Under the pieces are notes generated by a model. It worked only from the letters and a program-made list of their open reading frames with translations. It made no database searches and was not told the origin of the DNA. A DNA stretch of 64,000 nucleotides from Mesorhabditis belari (Eukaryota > Nematoda > Chromadorea > Rhabditida > Rhabditidae): NCBI GenBank assembly GCA_958450365.1, contig CAUEEP010000887.1:248001-312000 (forward strand), written 5' to 3'. Shown piece by piece: positions 1 to 10,239 of the stretch. A program made the position numbers and the translations under genes. Within the stretch, counting starts at the first letter, position 1, and each line of letters opens with the position of its first letter.

Positions 1-1562
1 CAGAGGTTACCAGTCAGGAGATGCCGACTGAAGCAGCCGCGTGGACAAGGGATCAAACGCTTTTCCATGCCGCATTGCCGTTTCATTTGGGTGAGTTCAC
101 AAATGTTTTCGATTCACTCAAAAACAGACCACAATTTGTGGTTGACTACGTAGAAAGAGTTTGACTTTAACGCGGCTAATCATTGGCTAAATTGAGATTG
201 GCTGACTCGGCTAATCACTGCCTATGTCCTACTTCTTTCGTTGATCTGTTACAGCTCCAGTTTCCCTGACATTTCCAATTTCCTTGACATTTCCAGTTTC
301 CACCCTGACCCCCCTCTCGAGGCCGTTGAAGTTGAAGGCTCCGGAATTGGCTGTAACAACAACAACAGAAACTCGTTCTCGGCAAGAATTGGAAACGAAT
401 CGTGTTCCGGAGAGAAGCGAAATCCCGAAAAGTGGGTTTTTTAAGTGAAATTTGTTAAAATTTGAGCTTTTTAACTTTGACCTTGAGCTTGAGCCTTTTC
501 AAGGCCCTAGCTAAATCACAGAACTATTAAAGCTTCCTTAAGAAGCTTTAATAGTTCCTATTGACTTTATCAAAATCCCAACTGTAACTGAGCATTTAAT
601 AGAGCTTTTCTCATGAATTTTGAGATCTAGATCTAGAACAAGAACTAGGTTTAGATAAAGATCAAGAACAAGAACAAGATCAAGATTGAGAGCTAGATCT
701 AGAACAAGAACTAGGTCTAGATTTAGATCTAGATCTAGAACAAGAACTAGGTCTAAGTCTAGATAAAGATCAAGAACAAGAACAAGATCAAGAGCTAGAT
801 CAAGAATAAGAACAAGATCTAGATCTAGATCTAGATCAAGATCAAGATATAAATCAAGATCAAGATCTCCTCAAGATCAAGAACAAGAACAAGATCAAGA
901 ACAAGATCAAGAACGAGATCTAGATCAAGAACAAGAGCGAGATTGAGATCTAAATCAAGATCCACATCAAGATCCATATCAAGATCCACATCAAGATCAA
1001 GAACAAGATCAAGATCTCCTCAAGTTCAAGATCTAAATCAAGATCTCCTCAAGGTCTAGATCAAGATTAAGCTCAAGATCTTTTCAGCTCCAGTCCACTA
1101 TCAGCCAAGTGATGGAATCGAGGATCTGCGAGTTGTAGAAATCGTGCAGGTTCATTTCTTGAGTGGTTAAGGGATCAAGTAGTTTAGCCAACAAGCTCTC
1201 CTACTTGGACAACGTCAACTACAGCTCAATCAACGAAAGCTCAAGCAACGAAAGCGCCGTTCTTCCGCCCGTCAACCCCGGCTCTGCCACCTCTCACAGC
1301 CCAAAGAGCACCGAAGAATCAGGTTCGCGTGTGTACTTTTTGCTTAAAAGGGCTAAAATCTGTCACAATTTGTTTTCTTTTTGACAGAAGGTTTTTAAAA
1401 TTTTTTAAACCACTCCTTTCCGGCTTAAAGCATCGTTTAGGTAGATCTCTGGGGATGGATTCGAAACGCGCAACGTCAGGGAATCACTACAGCTACAGTA
1501 AACTCGCCTACCATAACCCATTAAACCCAAAAAAACCCATCAAAACTACAGTAAGTGATTGA
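1..1562 (+). CDS. Possible exons of an unrecognised plus-strand gene (left-truncated)
   Basis: I do not recognise this gene. The best exon pair is about 1190-1321 and 1480-1550. The first is Ser/Asn-rich and ends in phase 1 before GTTCGC. The second starts in matching phase after ACGTCAG and ends before a perfect GTAAGT; reading through instead gives a stop at 1560-1562. Two more coding-like stretches lie upstream. One runs from the left edge to about 95 and ends at a GTGAGT donor. The other runs from about 251 to 447 after TTACAG and is open in two frames, so its frame is undecided. Between them lies a 6-mer repeat region. Composition (Ser, Asn, Pro) suggests a disordered regulatory protein, but no domain is visible. 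It could be one gene or two gene ends. Low confidence. Confidence 0.3.
640..1080. repeat. Degenerate AGATCAAGA / AGATCTAG short tandem repeats
   Basis: Irregular purine-rich tandem repeats of AGATCAAGAACA and AGATCTAGAT type, with variants such as ATCCACATCA. It lies between weak exon-like stretches of the left-edge gene, so it is probably intronic. Confidence 0.8.
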
Positions 1563-1683
1563 ATATTTTGTCTTAAAGCAAGAAAAACCGAAATACTTAT
1601 TAGATTACGGTAACTTATCAATTCGAATTCTAAAGGATTCCTTAAAATTCATTGAGAAGTGATTGAAGCTGGAAAGGGAAGAT

Positions 1684-1694
1684 AGGTAGATAGC

Positions 1695-1725
<31 letters not shown>

Positions 1726-3216
1726 CTGGATAGCTAGATGGCTAGATGGCTAGATGGCTAGATGGCTAGATGGCTAGATGGCTAGATGGCTAGATAGCTA
1801 GATAGCTAGGTAGTTAGATAGCTAGATAACTAGACAGCTAGATAACTAGACAGCTAGACAGCTAGATAGCTAGATAACTAGATAGCTAGATAACTAGACA
1901 GCTAGACAGCTAGATAGCTAGATAACTAGATAGCTAGATAACTAGACAGCTAGACAGCTAGATAGCTAGATAACTAGACAGCTAGATAACTAGACAGCTA
2001 GACAGCTAGATAGCTAGATAACTAGACAGCTAGATAACTAGACAGCTAGACAGCTAGATAGCTAGATAACTAGATAGCTAGATAACTAGACAGCTAGATA
2101 ACTAGATAACTAGATAGCTAGATAACTAGACAGCTAGATAACTAGATAACTAGATAGCTAGATAACTAGATAACTAGACAGCTAGATAACTAGACAGCTA
2201 GATAACTAGATAACTATTGGGTTGGGGAGAATGAGTCGGCGCCGAAATTTAAAGAAACTTTTTGCACCCATAAAACCTTCTTTAAATACACGTTTTGTTT
2301 CATCAAAATGGTCCACGATTTCTTTACAAAATGGCTTTTGAGAGATTCCACAAAGCTTTTCTTTTTTGGGATTTTATGGATTCCCAAACACAGCTAATCA
2401 AAATGACAAAAAGTCCGACTCATTGCTTGAACAGTTTCTTCCACATAAACCTCCTTTGGTGTTTATATAAAAAAGATAGAGCACACTCAATTACATAAGT
2501 TACCAAATTTTCAGGAAGATCCCTCCAACCGTTTACTCTAGATGACAGTTTATCGATTTTGTGAAAAAAATGATCCTTTTTTGAGTTGAGGCGCTGTTTG
2601 AGTTCTCTTTTAAATATCATTTTGTAGAGAATTAGTTACCCTTCTACGGATATCAAACGCATATCATTTGACAAAGTCTGCTATAAGTTTTAGAAATTTC
2701 TTTGATTTTCGGCGCCGACTCATTCTCCCCAACCCAATAGATAGCTAGATAACTAGATAACTAGACAGCTAGACAGCTAGACAGCTAGACAGCTAGACAG
2801 CTAGACAGCTAGACAGCTAGATAACTAGATAACTAGACAGCTAGATAGCTAGACAGCTAGATAACTAGATAACTAGACAGCTAGATAACTAGACAGCTAG
2901 ATAGCTAGACAGCTAGATAGCTAGACAGCTAGATAACTAGATAACTAGACAGCTAGATAGCTAGACAGCTAGATAACTAGATAACTAGACAGCTAGACAG
3001 CTAGACAGCTAGATAGCTAGATAACTAGACAGCTAGATAACTAGACAGCTAGATAGCTAGACAGCTAGATAACTAGATAACTAGACAGCTAGATAGCTAG
3101 ACAGCTAGATAACTAGATAACTAGACAGCTAGACAGCTAGACAGCTAGATAGCTAGATAACTAGACAGCTAGATAGCTAGACAGCTAGATAACTAGATAA
3201 CTAGACAGCTAGATAA
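1684..3216. repeat. GCTAGATA-type octamer satellite, split by an inserted element
   Basis: Tandem 8-mer array (AGATAGCT, AGATGGCT, AGATAACT, AGACAGCT variants) from 1684 to 2216, resuming at 2738 and running to 3216. It is interrupted by the inverted-repeat element at 2217-2737. A variant of the same satellite recurs at 4043-4311. Confidence 0.9.
2217..2737. mobile_element. Inverted-repeat element (MITE-like) with TA target duplication
   Basis: About 521 bases bounded by near-perfect inverted repeats. The left end reads TTGGGTTGGGGAGAATGAG and continues into TCGGCGCCGAAA; the right end is its reverse complement. The outer 30 bases match exactly and similarity continues further inward. The dinucleotide TA lies just outside both ends (2215-2216 and 2738-2739), as expected for a TA-targeting element such as Tc1/mariner-derived MITEs. 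No transposase is visible inside. Because it splits a satellite whose arms continue on both sides, it inserted after the array formed. Confidence 0.8.
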
Positions 3217-3950
3217 AGAAAGATACGTAGCTTAAAGCTTTCTAAAGTGATTTTCTTATTGAAGTCAATGTTTGAATGTGGTTTTTGAGGAGGTTTTTCT
3301 TTTGCTTTTTGCTTTTTGAGTATTCCAGAGTGAGCAATCTAGCTGAATTCATTTAGCTAATAGCATTTAGCTAATAAAATCCAGGTAATTTCGTTCACAT
3401 AACTTTTGAAACAGTTTCCTCATCGTTTTTTGAGGTTGCCTCATTGAAAGCCTTTTGTTTTGTGTGCTTAAAAGCAGTAAAGCAGCACTTTTTTCTTGAA
3501 AATATCTCAATATGCAATTGTTTATTTAATATTATTTAATATTATTTAATAATAATTTGCATTTTACGCCTTTTTTCTATAAGAAACAAAAAAATAGAAA
3601 AGTTAATCAAAAAAGGAAACGAGGTTTTGGTTTCAATGATTTTAAAGGCAGCCTGTACCTGTTACCCTAATCTAAATATCTAATTAGACGATTGTAAATG
3701 AATCAGTTCAATGAATTAGTTCAATGAATTGGTTTAATGACCAATTTAAACCAATCAATCACCAATTTAGATGACAATCGATCAACAACAACTCACCAAA
3801 AGATTAAAAAAAAAAATTTTTTTTGTTTGACTTTATATAATTTTTTAAATAGCTTCAAGCAATGTATGATATCCATAATTTTTAAAAATTTATTAATAAT
3901 AAAGATTTAATTAATAATAAAGATTTATTTCAAGTTTATATTCAAATTTT
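3217..3950. other. AT-rich intergenic stretch, nothing recognised
   Basis: No coding exons, RNA genes or strong repeats seen apart from short AT-rich runs (ATTATTTA tandem at about 3525-3550). Confidence 0.5.
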
Positions 3951-4395
3951 TATGAATATGTTGGCATTGAGATTAGAATGAGATGGCCGGTGACGATTTG
4001 AAAGGAAATCCTGAAAATGATTGTAAGCTTTACAAAAAATCGATAGCTAGATAGCTAGATGGCTAGATAGTTAGATAGCTAGATAGCTAGATAGCTAGAT
4101 AGCTAGATGGCTAGATGGCTAGATAGCTAGATGGCTAGATGGCTAGATAGCTAGATGGCTAGATAGCTAGATAGCTAGATAGCTAGATAGCTAGATAGCT
4201 AGATGGCTAGATGGCTAGATAGCTAGATGGCTAGATAGCTAGATAGCTAGATGGCTAGATGTCTAGATGGCTAGATAGCTAGATGGCTAGATAGCTAGAT
4301 GGCTAGATAACTATGAATATGTTGGCATTGAGATTAGAATGAGATGGCCGGTGACGATTTGAAAAGAAATCCTGAAAATGATTGTAAGCTTTCGA
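3951..4395. repeat. Octamer satellite bracketed by an 80-base direct repeat
   Basis: A GCTAGATA/GCTAGATG array (about 4043-4311) is bracketed by two near-identical copies of an 80-base unique sequence beginning TATGAATATGTTGGCATTG (3951 and 4312). The unit is not related to the satellite, so the arrangement looks like a local duplication with the satellite between the copies. Confidence 0.85.
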
Positions 4396-4764
4396 GAAAA
4401 TGATTGTAATGCTTTACAAAAAATCCGTTTCCTTTCTTTTTTAAGGGAATTTTTGAAGTTATTAGAATCTTCGAATTTTCTAAAAGATCAATAGAAGCCA
4501 GCTAGTGTTGCGTTTTTTCAACTTATCGAATTTAGTGATCAAATGAGACAGGGATAACAGATCATTCGACAATTCCAACAGATCATTCGACGCAGAATCT
4601 CACGCTCGGAATGTGCTTTCCCTTTTTTCGTTAAAATTAATTGCTTCTGGAGAGGACTGAATTTCCGGGACGCAAAAAATTTCGTTTTACATTCATACAT
4701 TGAATGTTTACATTCTAAAAACCAGTAACACTAAGCACCATTTCCGCGAAGGGGAACTGATTAT

Positions 4765-5195
4765 TCAGTCATTTGATTTGAGGAGCTCGAGCGACAGGAA
4801 ATGGTTCGACAGAGCGAAAGCTATTTTATCTGGACCCAAAGCTGGAAACTTGGTGGAGTGACTCCACCGGAGACGCTCAAGCGACAAGCTCAAGCTCAAA
4901 TCGTTCTTTTTGAGAGATGTGTTTGACAGAGCAAAAGCTATTTTATCTGGAATCAAAGCTGGTAAACCTGGTACGATGGTATGTGGAGTGATTCGACCGG
5001 AGAAGCTCAAGCGACAAGCTAGCTGAAGCGACAAGCTAGCTAGCTGAAGCGACAAGCTAGCTGAAGCGACAAGCTAGCTGAAGCGACAAGCTAGCTGAAG
5101 CGACAAGTTAGCTGAAGCGACAAGCTAGCTCAAGCGACAAGCTAGCTCAAGCGACAAGCTAGCTCAAGCGACAAGCTAGCTCAAGCGACAAGCTC
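4765..5195. repeat. Duplicated about 110-base segment followed by a 17-mer array
   Basis: From 4996 to 5195 a roughly 17-base unit, AGCGACAAGCTAGCTGA or its CTCA variant, repeats about a dozen times. Just before it, 4780-4870 and 4900-5000 are two diverged copies of one segment which on the minus strand encode PALGPDKIAFALSN and PALIPDKIAFALSN. These copies lie downstream of haao-1 exon 8. Confidence 0.75.
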
Positions 5196-5469
5196 AAGCT
5201 TCTTTGGAAAAACGGAAAGCAGATTTGGAATCAGCAAGAAATTCTACGTCAATGAATCAGTGAAATTCTACGTCATGTCAATGTCATTTGATCACCACAA
5301 CCCGATTGACCTAAGTCTAAACCTAAGCCTTTCATTCTTAGCTTTGACTCTCATTTGATTCACAGGCTTGAATCGACTAAAACTAAGTAAGGATTAAAGT
5401 AGTTTTACGTATTCTTTTACCATTTAGGAAAGTATTAGAATGGGTATTAGAACGAAAAAAGTGACTCAC

Positions 5470-8400
5470 GTTTCCCCAGGATCCACGCGAATCATCGCAT
5501 TTCCATCGATTTCTTTCCATTCATCTTTCCATTTTAATCGCATAAACCCATCCTAAAAAGGCATTAGATTTAAAAAGAAAGAATTTCCGCTCATAAAAGT
5601 CGAGTTCATCGCTCATTCTCTGGCTTCTCTGGCTTAAATTCCGTCCTTTCAATTCTCTGAACCTTTAGCCACAGCAACACTTCATCTTTTTCCTTTGTCA
5701 TCCATTCGTGTACCCCATTTGGACCAAAAATGATCACTTCCGTTTTGAATTTTGGCTTTCCATAAAGTTGAACGGGTTCTTTTCTTAAAAAGAAATGTTT
5801 TATTTCATTTTTTTTTGTTTATAGCCTAATTTTAAATGCTAATAGAGAAATTGATCGTAAAATCTAAGTGTTAACTTTGAAAGAAGAAAGAAAAATTTTT
5901 TTAAACCACTCCTTTCCGGCTTAAAGCATCGTTTAGGTAGATCTCTGGGGATGGATTCGAAACGCGCAACGTCCACGATGCTTTGAGCCACGATCTTTCT
6001 ATATCTATAGCTTGATAAAGATTGATATCAATCTTTATCAATCTTTCTATATCAATCTTTCTACATCTCTCTACATCTCTCTACATCTTTCTACCTCAAC
6101 TTCTCCTCATTTTCTTTCAAGAATTGTTCAAGTTTAATCGGTGATCCTAAATCAGTGGATCGTGGCTCAAATGGTGCATTGATTCTGAAAGAATTCGCTC
6201 CGGGTTGACCTGTCTGAAAGGGAAAGAGAAATAAGTGATTGATTTAATCGGAAACCTGACACTCGTCGGACTCCTTAAATTCTTTAATCACTGGCGGTAA
6301 ATCTTTAACAACATCCGTTAAATGAATCCATCGTTCGAAAAGTCTTTCTGTCGTTTCGTAAATAAAATATCTAAAAAGAGACCGAATCACTTTTTTGCTT
6401 TAAATGCTTTAAAAGGCTTCTTTCTCGCCCTCAGATAAGGGGCTCTTGGCCTAGTGGATAACAAAGAGGACTCTTAGTCGCAAGGTTCTGGTTCAGTTTT
6501 TTGTTTTTGAAAGTTTACGTTTTTGATAATAGATTTTTAGAAGCTTTAGAGGAAAATGGCGAAGGCTAAATAGCGAAGGCTAAATGGCGATCCTTGTTCC
6601 AGATTCCGGTACTTTAATCACGTTTATCTCATTTTCTTAAAGTTTAGCTATTAATGGAAACTTACTTGCTCAAAGCTGGCCACCAGATTTCCTTTATTAA
6701 GAGTACAGCAATAGCTTCGATAAGGTTATGATGACTGACTTTAAAGACTCACCTGATAGCTTCAAATTCAGTGTTTCTTCTCGTTCTCTCAACCACAAAT
6801 CCAATCGTTCCTTCAAATCTTTGTGGTGAATGTTCGACTCTAGAAGGTAGTAGGAAGATTTCACCTGGAATTAAAGAAAAAAATTCAAATCTTTATTTTG
6901 TTTACCTTCATTTATTACAAGATCTTTCCTTTTCCCATGCTCCACCACTTTCAATGTCATTCCGCCTTTACGCTAAAACTTAATATTCTGTTTATCGTAT
7001 TTTCTCTATTTTTCTCTATTTTCTCCGTATTTTCCCGGCGAGTCGAGTTGGTGACTATTTTACAGTTTTCAAGCTTTTACAGAAGCTCAACACTCAAATC
7101 CTCCACTAGATCTCATCGTCAGCTACATTTCCCGACTCCACATCGATAGGCTCTGATAAGCGGTTCTTGAGATATCGAGGATTTTAGGCGGCGCTCAGAG
7201 TGCATTAGAGAAAATAAGGTACTTAGAAAATACGATACTTCTTTTCCTAGTTAACGCTTTTCTTAAAGAGAAGCCTTATTGGCATTGCCTTATTGGCATT
7301 GCCTTATTGGCATTGCCTCATTGGCATTGCCTCATTGGCTTTGCCTTATTGGCATTGCCTCATTGGCATTGCCTTATTGGCTTTGCCTTATTGGCATTGC
7401 CTTATTGGCATTGCCTTATTGGCATTGCCTTATTGGCATTGCCTCATTGGCTTCGCCTCATTGGCTTTGTGATCTCAAAAATTTACTCGAAACACAAGCA
7501 CTCTAGTATACTAATCTTTAAAATAATCTTTGAAATAAGCTCACTTGATAGAAAACCTCTTCACCCTCTTCTAAATGATAGTCTAAACGTTGATTCGGCC
7601 CACCGACAAAGAAAACTTTCAATTGATTCGCGAACCTGAAAGAATTCAAACAAATTTTTCAATTTAAAGAAATTGGGGATGGGACAAATGCGACCTTTTT
7701 TGCTGCGCACCTGGACATTTGCGCACCTTTTTTTGCTGGAAAAGGCCTTAGTCATCGTCGGGGAAAGGTCGTAGAGCTTCGAAAATGTTTCTATATAAGG
7801 GAATCGTATGCGTAGATTCCGAATTTCGACAAATCAAAGCAAATCAGACCTCGCTGACACGTTAAATTTGAGCTAAAAGGCAAAAACTGCGGAAAAGCGT
7901 TAAGTTGCGTAGTTTTTGCCTTTTAGCTCAAATTTGACGTGTCAGCGAGGTGTGATTTGTCGAAATTCGGAATCTACGCATACGATTCCCTTAGATTTAA
8001 ATATTTTTGAAGCTCTACGACCTTTTCCAGCAAAAGAAAGGTCGCATTTGTCCCACCCCCAGATCTTGATGTGAGGGGGCGTGGCTTGGCATCCTGGCGA
8101 GGCTCTGCTTTTAAAGTTGTATTAAATTTGTCGCATTTGTCCCACCCCCAGATTTTGAGGTGAGGGGGCGTGGCTTGGCATCCTGGCGAGGCTCTGCTTT
8201 TAAATTTTTATTAAAAGCTGGACGAAAGAAGATTTTTTTATCATTAGACTTTTTCAAAAATCGAAAACTCGCGTTTTTATTCATAAATCTGACTTAAAGA
8301 TGTGATTTTCGTGATCAGCGCTGTCGATTACCCTAGAAAAAGCAAGAAAAAATGGTGCTGAACTGCAAAGAAGTGGACAATGTACTGGATTTTAGTAATG

Positions 8401-8691
8401 TACCGACTAGATTACTGTATAGTTGCTAACTACAATAACTTGATATTTTTAGCCCAAATCTGACGTGTCTGCGAAGTGTTTAAAAAAAACGATTTTTTCA
8501 TTTTTCAAAACAATTTTAGCACTTATTAAACTTTTCTTTTTTTTTTTTCTTTTCTCTTTCTTTTTGCGCTTTTCTTATAAGCTTTTATAATCTCTAATAA
8601 TACTTTAAACTCACATGCACTTGTTGCAAACCGGCGCCACGAAATCCTTCTTGTTCTCCTCAATCCACGCATCGATTTCGTTCACAATCAT
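5470..8691 (-). CDS. haao-1: 3-hydroxyanthranilate 3,4-dioxygenase (last exon unresolved)
   Basis: Cytosolic non-haem iron dioxygenase of the kynurenine pathway. It opens the ring of 3-hydroxyanthranilate, the step leading to quinolinate. Eight phase-compatible exons: 8691-8615, 7635-7545, 6972-6906, 6864-6753, 6370-6256, 6213-6095, 5783-5663 and 5552-5470 (about 261 codons; the human enzyme has 286). The N-terminus is [17 protein letters not shown]. The cupin core shows [20 protein letters not shown], carrying the conserved metal-site His and Glu, then [17 protein letters not shown] with the second conserved His, then VVERTRR. The start is the first ATG and matches the family N-terminus. Exon 8 ends after GET at a GTGAGT donor in phase 2. 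I could not fix the short last exon: candidates downstream are repeated or low complexity. Introns contain a 14-mer array and a hairpin element. Confidence 0.92.
5899..5974. repeat. 75-base dispersed repeat, second copy at 1397-1477
   Basis: A stretch containing CTCCTTTCCGGCTTAAAG and GGGGATGGATTCGAAACG is identical here and at about 1397-1477. The copy at 1397 ends just before the splice acceptor of the 1480 exon; this copy lies in the intron before haao-1 exon 7. The function is unknown. Confidence 0.8.
6430..6492 (+). pseudogene. tRNA-like element (A box retained, B box degraded)
   Basis: TTGGCCTAGTGGATAACA resembles the A box and D arm of a tRNA, followed at tRNA-like spacing by GGTTCTGGTTCAG in the B-box position. 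The expected acceptor and T stems do not pair. It lies in a haao-1 intron. Confidence 0.4.
7270..7468. repeat. 14-mer tandem array TTGGCATTGCCTTA
   Basis: About 14 copies of a 14-base unit with C/T variants, inside the intron between haao-1 exons 2 and 3. The open frames across it are products of the repeat. Confidence 0.85.
7673..8060. repeat. Long hairpin (foldback) element in haao-1 intron 1
   Basis: The left arm (GGGATGGGACAAATGCGACC, then about 7755-7895) is the reverse complement of the right arm (about 7905-8060, ending AGGTCGCATTTGTCCCACC). The arms are nearly perfect around CGCTGACACGTTAAATTTGA, with a short loop near 7900. The left arm carries extra sequence near 7705-7755. Confidence 0.85.
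8040..8210. repeat. Two tandem copies of a roughly 85-base unit
   Basis: The unit begins GTCGCATTTGTCCCACCC and contains GGGGGCGTGGCTTGGCATCC. It occurs at about 8041 and again at about 8131 with few differences. It overlaps the outer end of the adjacent hairpin element. Confidence 0.8.
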
Positions 8692-9013
8692 TTTTCAACA
8701 AAAATCTCCAATATTCGAGCGAAATTCTCGATTTATTTAGCAATTCTGGCGTACACAGCGGTTAAATAACTGTGAAATAAAGATAGGAAATGATTTTTAC
8801 CCAAAAGCTCTCTCTTTTCTCGCATTCTTTTTTTTTTTTGAAAAAAGAACCGAATTGATAAGGGGAAAATCGATAGGAAAACTTGTTTTCTATCTAATTC
8901 TTTTCCTTTTAAAGGAAAAGAATTCCTTTTTGCCCACAATTCCTTTTTTCTTTTCCTTTTTTGAAATTCTCTTTTGAAAAATTTATGAGAATTAGAAAAA
9001 AAGAAAACAGAAA

Positions 9014-9790
9014 CTGTGCCCAGCCTTCCACTGTGCCCAGCCTTCCACTGTGCCCAGCCTTCCACTGTGCCCAGCCTTCCACTGTGCCCAGCCTTCCACT
9101 GTGCCCAGCCTTCCACTGTGCCCAGCCTTCCACTGTGCCCAGCCTTCCACTGTGCCCAGCCTTCCACTGTGCCCAGCCTTCCACTGTGCCCAGCCTTCCA
9201 CTGTGCCCAGCCTTCCACTGTGCCCAGCCTTCCACTGTGCCCAGCCTTCCACTGTGCCCAGCCTTCCACTGTGCCCAGCCTTCCACTGTGCCCAGCCTTC
9301 CACTGTGCCCAGCCTTCCACTGTGCCCAGCCTTCCACTGTGCCCAGCCTTCCACTGTGCCCAGCCTTCCACTGTGCCCAGCCTTCCACTGTGCCCAGCCT
9401 TCCACTGTGCCCAGCCTTCCACTGTGCCCAGCCTTCCACTGTGCCCAGCCTTCCACTGTGCCCAGCCTTCCACTGTGCCCAGCCTTCCACTGTGCCCAGC
9501 CTTCCACTGTGCCCAGCCTTCCACTGTGCCCAGCCTTCCACTGTGCCCAGCCTTCCACTGTGCCCAGCCTTCCACTGTGCCCAGCCTTCCACTGTGCCCA
9601 GCCTTCCACTGTGCCCAGCCTTCCACTGTGCCCAGCCTTCCACTGTGCCCAGCCTTCCACTGTGCCCAGCCTTCCACTGTGCCCAGCCTTCCACTGTGCC
9701 CAGCCTTCCACTGTGTCCAGCCTTCCACTGTGTCCAGCCTTCCACTGTGTCCAGCCTTCCACTGTGTCCAGCCTTCCACTGTGTCCAGCC
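9014..9790. repeat. Homogeneous 17-base satellite, about 46 copies
   Basis: Unit CCACTGTGCCCAGCCTT, practically identical over about 40 copies. The last five or so units (about 9712-9790) carry one change, GTGTCCAG for GTGCCCAG. Because 17 is not a multiple of three and the unit has no stop in any phase on either strand, long open frames appear everywhere here; none is a gene. Confidence 0.95.
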
Positions 9791-10239
9791 TCATTTCATC
9801 AATTGTTTTCATGTTCCTAAAAGGAAAAACATGTTTACCAGATTCCTCTTCGATTCAAAACACAAAAACGAATAGCAAATTCGGAATTAGAATCAAATTT
9901 TCAATCTAGTTTGATCTAGAATTGTCTAGTTTCTCATTTCATTTCGCCACCATCATTTCATCATCTTTCTTTATTAGCTAAGGTCTTTTTGTAAACACAA
10001 ATCACCTGGTGCACTGAGAGCTTTACTTTACAAATCCCCATTTTCTTGTATTTCTGTTTAGCGATTTTTTACGAAATAACGAAATTCGAAAAACGCCATT
10101 CGCCAACTTTTTTGTTTATCAATTTCTGTCATTTTTCTCTCAAATTCAGCCGAAAAGCGAAAATTTCAAATAAATTGAAAGAATTTTGTGCTGAAAAACG
10201 AATAAATTGCTTAAATTGCTTAAAATTGTGCCTAAAAAC

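Noticed and set aside
2295..2620. Genes inside the TA-flanked element
   Set aside because: 66-67 codon frames on both strands with no transposase motif and no splice support.
7279..7639. Ala-Leu-Pro-Tyr-Trp repeat proteins
   Set aside because: Frames across the TTGGCATTGCCTTA array in a haao-1 intron on the opposite strand.
8733..9909. Several 250-360 codon open frames on both strands
   Set aside because: They are frames across a 17-base satellite with no stops in any phase. The peptide is a 17-residue periodic artefact.
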